A DNA stretch of 17,883 bases from contig JBPCJY010000153.1 of assembly GCA_051004815.1 (NCBI GenBank), positions 1 through 17,883 of the forward strand. Direction: 5' to 3'. The translations under genes were made by a program, and so were the position numbers. Positions 12,947 to 17,883 of the stretch are shown here, piece after piece (the first letter of the stretch is position 1; each line of letters begins with the position of its first letter). The notes below the pieces were generated by a model. It was not told where the DNA came from. It saw only the letters and a list, made by a program, of their open reading frames with translations, and did no database searches. The DNA is from JBBQXY01 sp051004815 (lineage in GTDB: Bacteria > Chloroflexota > Ktedonobacteria > Ktedonobacterales > Ktedonobacteraceae).

Positions 12947-13426
12947 ATGGCAGAGTCACGACAGGAATTTCCTTTAGAACAGCAACTACGCAAGGACATC
13001 CAGGATGCCCAGCGAGCACGCGACCAGGTACGCCTGGATACCCTGCGCATGGCCCTGGGAGCGATCCACAATCTTGAAGTGGCACGTACTGACCGCAAAA
13101 ATCGTGATTTTGGACAACCTTTGACAGCGGCAGATTGTCTGCATGTCATGGAGCAAGAGGTTAAGAAGCGAGAACAGGCCATACCGTTCTATAAGCAAGG
13201 TGGACGACCGGAATTGGCCGAGAAAGAGCAGCGCGAACTGACTATCTTGCAGACCTATCTGCAAGGCTCGCAACTCAGCGACGACGAGCTACGCGCTATT
13301 GTCGCTGATCTGATAGCGCAAAATGGCAAAGATTTCAAACGCGTCATGCCTCTTGCCATCAAGGAGACCAAAGGACGTGCCAATGGTGGGCGCGTGCAAC
13401 AAATCGTGCGTGAAATGGCGCAGTAA
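12947..13426 (+). CDS. yqeY: GatB/YqeY-domain protein
   Basis: 159 residues from an ATG at 12947 with GAGGAG 8-9 bases upstream; the family is usually about 148-155. It covers the whole YqeY fold: LRKDIQDAQRARDQVRLDTL followed by RMALGAIHN at the front, EVKKREQAIPFYKQGGRPEL and AEKEQRELTILQTYL in the middle, and KDFKRVMPLAIKETKGRANG with VQQIVRE at the end. These match the helical tail domain shared with GatB, the amidotransferase that converts Glu-tRNA(Gln) to Gln-tRNA(Gln). The stand-alone protein is assumed to act near tRNA, but its role is not established. It is monocistronic, between the GT-C gene (divergent) and cysS, which is separated by a 258-base gap. Confidence 0.9.
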   Translation: MAESRQEFPLEQQLRKDIQDAQRARDQVRLDTLRMALGAIHNLEVARTDRKNRDFGQPLTAADCLHVMEQEVKKREQAIPFYKQGGRPELAEKEQRELTILQTYLQGSQLSDDELRAIVADLIAQNGKDFKRVMPLAIKETKGRANGGRVQQIVREMAQ

Positions 13427-13453
13427 ATATCCGTAATCATCATCAGCAAAAAG

Positions 13454-13507
13454 AAGGTAGTTCAATGGGGCTGGCACAATCCAACCTCTTGCACTACCTT
13501 TATTTCA
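13454..13507 (+). terminator. possible terminator after the YqeY-like gene
   Basis: AAGGTAGT (13454-13461) pairs perfectly with ACTACCTT (13493-13500) across 31 bases that can form a few more pairs, followed by TATTTC. The U-tract is weak. I looked here for a T-box leader to cysS, but the conserved TGGTACCGCG-type antiterminator is absent. Confidence 0.4.
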
Positions 13508-13572
13508 CATCACAGACGTCATATAAGGGAATATTTTATTATGAACCGAGCGTTGTTACATAACGTATCTTC

Positions 13573-13602
13573 TTGACAAGGGCTGATATTCGCACGTACC
13601 AT
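13573..13602 (+). promoter_or_regulatory. probable cysS promoter
   Basis: TTGACA (13573-13578), 18 bases, TACCAT (13597-13602). The -35 is perfect and the -10 moderate. The leader would be about 75 bases, too short for a full T-box. Confidence 0.5.
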
Positions 13603-13676
13603 TAATACTAATTGAATGCATGTTCCTATAGCTGATCTTAGATAACTTCTATGCACAAACACCAGGAAGGTCATAG

Positions 13677-13688
13677 ATGAAACCATGA
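13677..13688 (+). CDS. four-codon leader ORF (Met-Lys-Pro-stop) overlapping cysS start
   Basis: ATG AAA CCA TGA: its stop overlaps the cysS ATG (13685-13687). The only SD, AGGAAGG at 13664-13670, is 6 bases from this first ATG and 14 from the cysS ATG. Ribosomes may therefore load here and restart on cysS. This rests on spacing alone. Confidence 0.35.
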   Translation: MKP

Positions 13689-16120
13689 AAATTTACAATA
13701 CGTTAACCAGGCGCATTGAAGAGATTATTCCCATTACAGCAGGCAAAATCAGCATGTATTCGTGTGGCCCGACCGTCTATCGTTATATTCATATCGGCAA
13801 TTTGCGCACTTTTACCATGGCGGACTGGATACGTCGTACCTTTGAGTATCGCGGCTTCGAGGTGCTACACGTCAAGAATATTACCGATGTGGGCCATATG
13901 CGCCAGGAGGTTGTGGATCGTGGCGAGGATAAAATGCTGGCCCAGGCTCGCAAAGAGGGGAAAACCTCGTTAGAAATCGCGCAATTTTATACAGATGCAT
14001 TCCATGAGGATGAGGCGAAGCTTAATATCTTGCCCGCGAACATCTTTCCACGCGCCACACAACATATTCCAGAGATGATTGCGATTATTCAAGGCTTGTT
14101 GGCAAAGGGTATCGCCTACGAGGTCAATGGCTTTATCTATTTTGATATCAAGCGTTTTCCCGGCTATGGTAAGTTATCTGGCAACCAGCTTGAAAACATG
14201 CTGGCAGGTGTACGCGAGGGAGTAGATACCGATCGGCATAATCCAGAGGATTTCCCACTCTGGAAGCCCGCGGAACCAGGGCGCGAGATGGCATGGGATA
14301 GCCCCTGGGGACGTGGCTTTCCGGGTTGGCACATCGAGTGTAGTGCGATGTCGATCAAGTATCTTGGCGAGCAATTTGACATGCATACAGGCGGTGTCGA
14401 TAATATTTTTCCTCATCATGAAGACGAGATTGCGCAAAGCGAAGGTTTTACAGGCCATCAGTTCGTTAACTACTGGGTTCATGCACAACACCTGTTGGCT
14501 GATGGGCAGAAGATGGCGAAATCCACCGGTAACGCCTATACCTGTTCAGAGATTGAGGCTCGTGGCTTTGATCCCCTTTCACTGCGCTATTTTTATACGA
14601 CGGCTCTCTATCGCAGTCGTCTTAACTTCACCTTCCGCGCTTTGCAGTCCGCCCAAACGTCTCTGGAACGACTACGCGAACGCGCCTACCAACTGTTTAC
14701 CCAGGCGGATAAAGAGCTTGCACTCTCACCTCTGCCTTTTGAGAGCCACCAGTGGCAGGAAGCGTTCCTGGAACAGGTTGAGCATGATCTAAATATTCCC
14801 CGCGCCATGGCGATTGTGTGGAATATGTTGCACTCGAACGACCAGGATGCCACGACCAAAGTTCGCTTGCTACTGGATTTCGACCGTATCCTTGGCTTTG
14901 ACCTGCGAAATTACTTGCAAAGCGATCTGCCACAGCAGAAAACCGACCCACAGGTATTTCTGGAGACGGTGCCAGCTCCTATTGCTACGCAGGTGCGCGA
15001 ACGTGACGGTCTGCGTCAACACCGGAATTACCATCCAGCTGATAGCATCCGCACGGAACTCAGTGCTGCCGGTTATATGCTGCGCGATACCCAGCGCGGC
15101 TCGCTGGTCTTACCCCGTCCGCCGGAGGAGGAGTTCACCGTCATTTCCAGTTCCACCGATGTACCTGAGCAGACAACCGCTCCCGACCTGTACGAGTTTT
15201 CTGTCAACCTGCTAGCCCATAATAGCAAGGAAGACCTGGAACGGTGTGTAGAGAGCATTTGCCGCCATGTCGGCCAACACACGCTCGAAGTGGTGATTAT
15301 CGATAACGGCTCGACCGACGAAACACTGGCCTATTTGCAGCAGTTGGCACGTCAAGGAGAGTTGGCTGGCGTGGAGAGCCAACGTATTGGCCTCCAGGTG
15401 CTTTTCGCCGATCACAACATTGGGTTCGCGGCGGGACGTAACGCGACTATGCGTGCTAGCCGTGGCCGTTTTATCGTCCTCATGGATACCTCGATTGAGG
15501 TCAAAGAAGCTATCTGGGAGCCACTGGCGAAGACGCTTTCATCTCGCAATGTTGGCGTAGCCGGGCCTTACGGCTTAGTGACCGCTGATCTACGTGATTT
15601 CAACGAGTCTTCCGGCCCTGATGTTGATGCTATCGAGGGATACCTGATGGCTTTTCGGCGCGATCTATTGCCAGAAGTGGGGGCGATTGACGAGAAGTTC
15701 CGTTTCTATCGTTTGATGGATATCTACTTCAGTTTCTTTTTCAAGACAGCGGGCTATCGCGCACTCGCGCTTCCTCGTTTAGCCGAGCGGCTTGAGAAGC
15801 ACCCCCATAAAGAGTGGTATAGCCTGAGCGAGGACGAGCAAGTCACCAAGAGCAAGAAGAACTATGACATCTTCCGTGATCGCTGGCATCATGGCGAGAG
15901 CTTGCTGGCGCAGAACTTCAAGCCCGAAAATCTCTGGTTTGGTCACGACCACCCTCAGCATATGGAAGGAACCCACACCCATACGCCGCAAGAGCTGCCA
16001 CCTGCTGGCACACCACATGTGCATATGCACCATCACTGGTCAGATCATTCACACGAACATCTTCATTATCACAATCCTACGGGAGAGAATGTGAGGAAAA
16101 ACGAAAATGCACATGGTTAA
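13685..16120 (+). CDS. cysS: cysteinyl-tRNA synthetase fused to a GT2 glycosyltransferase domain and His-rich tail
   Basis: 811 residues, against about 460-500 for ordinary CysRS. Residues 1-~490 are a complete class I CysRS that charges tRNA(Cys). It has HIGN at 36-39 (HIGH motif), zinc ligands C27, C219 (ECSAM), H244 and E248 (FPHHEDE), KMAKS at 276-280 (KMSKS) and a C-terminal anticodon-binding region ending in IRTELSAAGYMLRDTQRG. A Glu/Thr/Pro linker leads at ~503 into a GT2-type fold: YEFSVNLLAHNS, IIDNGSTDETL (D540), NIGFAAGRN (580-586) and LMDTS with D601 where the metal-binding DxD/NPD lies. Residues 754-796 contain 15 His, a probable Zn/Ni-binding tail. The frame is continuous with no internal stop. 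HIGN and KMAKS are tolerated variants. The oxidoreductase gene follows after 49 bases and may be co-transcribed. The CysRS call is very sure; what the GT2 domain glycosylates, if active, is unknown. Confidence 0.93.
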   Translation: MKIYNTLTRRIEEIIPITAGKISMYSCGPTVYRYIHIGNLRTFTMADWIRRTFEYRGFEVLHVKNITDVGHMRQEVVDRGEDKMLAQARKEGKTSLEIAQFYTDAFHEDEAKLNILPANIFPRATQHIPEMIAIIQGLLAKGIAYEVNGFIYFDIKRFPGYGKLSGNQLENMLAGVREGVDTDRHNPEDFPLWKPAEPGREMAWDSPWGRGFPGWHIECSAMSIKYLGEQFDMHTGGVDNIFPHHEDEIAQSEGFTGHQFVNYWVHAQHLLADGQKMAKSTGNAYTCSEIEARGFDPLSLRYFYTTALYRSRLNFTFRALQSAQTSLERLRERAYQLFTQADKELALSPLPFESHQWQEAFLEQVEHDLNIPRAMAIVWNMLHSNDQDATTKVRLLLDFDRILGFDLRNYLQSDLPQQKTDPQVFLETVPAPIATQVRERDGLRQHRNYHPADSIRTELSAAGYMLRDTQRGSLVLPRPPEEEFTVISSSTDVPEQTTAPDLYEFSVNLLAHNSKEDLERCVESICRHVGQHTLEVVIIDNGSTDETLAYLQQLARQGELAGVESQRIGLQVLFADHNIGFAAGRNATMRASRGRFIVLMDTSIEVKEAIWEPLAKTLSSRNVGVAGPYGLVTADLRDFNESSGPDVDAIEGYLMAFRRDLLPEVGAIDEKFRFYRLMDIYFSFFFKTAGYRALALPRLAERLEKHPHKEWYSLSEDEQVTKSKKNYDIFRDRWHHGESLLAQNFKPENLWFGHDHPQHMEGTHTHTPQELPPAGTPHVHMHHHWSDHSHEHLHYHNPTGENVRKNENAHG

Positions 16121-16169
16121 CTATTAATTGCCGCATTTTCTAAGCCCTGGGACAGGAGTTAAACCATCT

Positions 16170-17774
16170 ATGATTACTATACACGAGGCCGAAGTTGTCC
16201 AATCGCTTGATACGCTCGACCAGTTGAGTCCAGGCCAGGTCGTTCTGCTTGATGGCAGTATGGGGCCACTGACTACGCAACAGGAAGAGGCACTCGCCAG
16301 CTTTGTTGAGCGCGGCGGTGGATTAGTGTGCGTTGGCAATGCGGCGGAGACATACCACGAATATGACCTCCTGGGACAGGTGCTGGGCGATATTCGGGGG
16401 ACATGTTCGACGCGCAGTGAGATGATTGTGCGCGTTGCTAACCCCGATCACTATATCACGCGCCGGGTCGATCCCTTCTTTGCTGTGCTTGAGAGCGTCT
16501 ATATGTTGGCGCGAGTTCCGCTCGATGCCACTATTTTGTGGCGTACCACCTGGCACTATACTTCGTACACCCTGGCTTATGCCTACAGTTTCGGCGCGGG
16601 ACGCGTATTCTGTACAACGCTAGGCAGTACATCTGCTTCGGCCTCTCATCCGCTCTATCAACAGATGGTGGCGCGTGCAATACGCTATGCCTCTGGCGTT
16701 GAGACAGAGGAACGAGCGGCGCGTGTTGCTATGATTGGCTATGGAGCCATCGGTTTTGAACATGGAACGGCCATTTCACAGGTGCCAGGCTTAGAATACG
16801 CGCTCGTTTGTGATCGCAACGAGGAGCGTTTAGCGATAGCACGGCGAGCTTTTCCAGGAGTACAAACCTGTTTGAACCTTGAGCAGGTTGCCGAGGACCC
16901 AAATATTGACCTGGTGATTGTCTCAACACCTCCCAATACCCACGCGGCTATCACTATGCAGATGTTACAGGCTGGCAAACATGTCGTGTCGGAGAAACCC
17001 TTTTGCTTGACGACGGCGGAAGCTGATGCCATGATACAGCTTGCACATGAGCGGCAACTGGCCTTAACAGTCTACCAGTGCCGCCGCTGGGATGCTGACT
17101 TCCTGGCTATCCAGCAGATAGTGCAGCGCGGGACGATTGGTGAAGTTTTTCACATGGAAACCTTTATTGGCGGGTATGCACATCCTTGCGACTACTGGCA
17201 CTCGCACGAACCCATTTCTGGGGGCGTTTTTTATGACTGGGGTTCCCACTACCTGGATTGGATACTACAACTCATTCCTGCACAGGTAGTCAGTGTGCGT
17301 GGCGTTGAGCATAAGCGCGTCTGGCACGATATCACCAATGCTGACCAATCCAGTGTCTACCTGCGCTTTGCGGGCGGGCAAGAGGCGGAATTCTTGCATT
17401 CGGATATCGCGGCAGCACTGAAACCCAAGTGGTATATCCTGGGTGAGCAAGGGGCGATTGTGGGTCATTGGCGGCAGGAAGCGGTGAAGACACGGCGTTG
17501 GTCAGGAGACTTGATTGAACAGCGTCTGGCCCCTTCTGAAGCTCTGCCAGCGTTGAGCATCTTCACGTGTGACCTGGGTGGTGCTATCCACGAGCAACAT
17601 GTGACGTTACCGTCAACACCAATCAACCCTTTTCATCGCAATCTGGCCAACCATCTTCACTCTGGAGAGCCGCTAGCGGTGCCACCGGAGGAATCGCGGC
17701 GCAACATCGTGGTGATGGAGGCCGCGAAACGCTCGGCTGAACGTGGTGGCGAAACAATGGCCGTAGAGTGCTGA
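16170..17774 (+). CDS. ThuA-like domain fused to Gfo/Idh/MocA oxidoreductase
   Basis: 534 residues from an ATG at 16170 with AGGAG 11 bases upstream; a TTG at 16128 lacks an SD. Residues ~1-178 resemble the ThuA/amidotransferase-like domain: QVVLLDGSMGPLTTQQEEAL, FVERGGGLVCVGNA, DHYITRRVDPFF and GRVFCTTLGSTS. Residues ~185-530 are a Gfo/Idh/MocA dehydrogenase: Rossmann GYGAIG at 190-195, VSTPPNTHAAI, catalytic-type EKP at 275-277 (K276) and the D356-x-G-x-H360 motif in FYDWGSHYLDW. The second family uses NAD(P) to oxidise or reduce sugars and related compounds; ThuA proteins occur in trehalose or disaccharide use, often as separate neighbours of such dehydrogenases. The fusion therefore suggests a sugar-modifying step. 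The tail lies 49 bases after the CysRS-GT2 gene. Substrate unknown. Confidence 0.88.
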   Translation: MITIHEAEVVQSLDTLDQLSPGQVVLLDGSMGPLTTQQEEALASFVERGGGLVCVGNAAETYHEYDLLGQVLGDIRGTCSTRSEMIVRVANPDHYITRRVDPFFAVLESVYMLARVPLDATILWRTTWHYTSYTLAYAYSFGAGRVFCTTLGSTSASASHPLYQQMVARAIRYASGVETEERAARVAMIGYGAIGFEHGTAISQVPGLEYALVCDRNEERLAIARRAFPGVQTCLNLEQVAEDPNIDLVIVSTPPNTHAAITMQMLQAGKHVVSEKPFCLTTAEADAMIQLAHERQLALTVYQCRRWDADFLAIQQIVQRGTIGEVFHMETFIGGYAHPCDYWHSHEPISGGVFYDWGSHYLDWILQLIPAQVVSVRGVEHKRVWHDITNADQSSVYLRFAGGQEAEFLHSDIAAALKPKWYILGEQGAIVGHWRQEAVKTRRWSGDLIEQRLAPSEALPALSIFTCDLGGAIHEQHVTLPSTPINPFHRNLANHLHSGEPLAVPPEESRRNIVVMEAAKRSAERGGETMAVEC

Positions 17775-17814
17775 AAACTAGCCCTCTACCAGATATTTGG
17801 AGAGAAGGCTTCCC

Positions 17815-17883
17815 GTGAGCGGACTTGAGAGTGGTCCTGGGGGGGCGGGGGGGGGGAGGAAGAAAGGACGGGGGGGGGAGGAG
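17815..17883 (+). CDS. possible start of a following gene (partial, unreliable)
   Basis: GTG at 17815 follows GAGAGAAGG (17800-17808) at good spacing, and the frame stays open to the window end. The sequence after about 17837 is mostly G, so the reading beyond MSGLESGP cannot be trusted. Confidence 0.25.
   Translation, partial: MSGLESGPGGAGGGRKKGRGGEE
17837..17883. other. poly-G stretch, probable sequencing or assembly artefact
   Basis: The last ~47 bases consist of long G runs with few other bases, unlike everything before. This is how two-colour sequencers record missing signal at read ends. A genuine G-rich tract is possible but less likely. Confidence 0.65.

Noticed and set aside
13427..13684. 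T-box riboswitch in front of cysS
   Set aside because: The conserved antiterminator (TGGTACCGCG-like) and specifier loop features are absent; only a modest hairpin is present, and the likely promoter lies downstream of it.
14313..14792. 159-codon frame inside cysS
   Set aside because: Out-of-frame shadow within the conserved CysRS catalytic region.
1..17883. CRISPR array, tRNA or rRNA genes
   Set aside because: No regularly spaced direct repeats of CRISPR type and no tRNA or rRNA signature sequences were seen on either strand.

Overview
The window looks like an edge-to-edge contig from a Gram-positive-like, mid-GC bacterium. My best guess is a Ktedonobacteria-type Chloroflexota, because of the strong purine-rich Shine-Dalgarno (SD) sites, TTGACA/TATAAT and extended -10 promoters, IS200/IS605-type tnpB remnants, unusual multidomain fusions and coiled-coil orphan proteins. 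That placement is inference: no rRNA or other decisive marker is present. The last ~50 bases are poly-G and probably a sequencing artefact at a contig end.

Region A (1-3079) looks like part of a mobile element (prophage, plasmid or integrative element). A leftward operon of overlapping genes encodes a small orphan protein, a SWIM zinc-finger protein, a RAD52-type single-strand annealing protein, a ribbon-helix-helix-like protein and a GntR-type winged-helix protein that runs off the window. A rightward gene for a small DNA-binding protein diverges from it. Two sequence-related TTGACA-17-TATAAT-type promoters point outward on either side of that regulator. The right one lies in a perfect 19-bp inverted repeat, and whatever it once drove has been replaced by IS605-type debris.

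Region B (3087-~4104) holds two tnpB remnants in tandem: the 3' end of one gene, then a 5'-truncated second gene that still carries all the RuvC residues and the zinc finger.

Region C (4105-13426) is chromosomal-type. It has a small two-helix membrane protein; then, leftward, a YciI-like protein, a heterodimeric ABC exporter with one degenerate ATP site, and serine acetyltransferase cysE. After these come two coiled-coil proteins flanking an 83-residue orphan, a GT-C membrane glycosyltransferase (leftward) and a YqeY-like protein (rightward).

Region D (13427-17883) has a cysteinyl-tRNA synthetase fused in frame to a GT2 glycosyltransferase domain and a histidine-rich tail. A two-domain ThuA-like/Gfo-Idh-MocA oxidoreductase follows 49 bases later. 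A possible next gene start is lost in the poly-G. cysE and cysS together place cysteine synthesis and charging in one window, although they are not in one operon.

The items most worth following up are the CysRS-GT2-His-tail fusion with its four-codon leader ORF, the RAD52/SWIM recombination operon with twin outward promoters, and a 17-base motif shared by the leaders of the ABC exporter and the GT-C gene.
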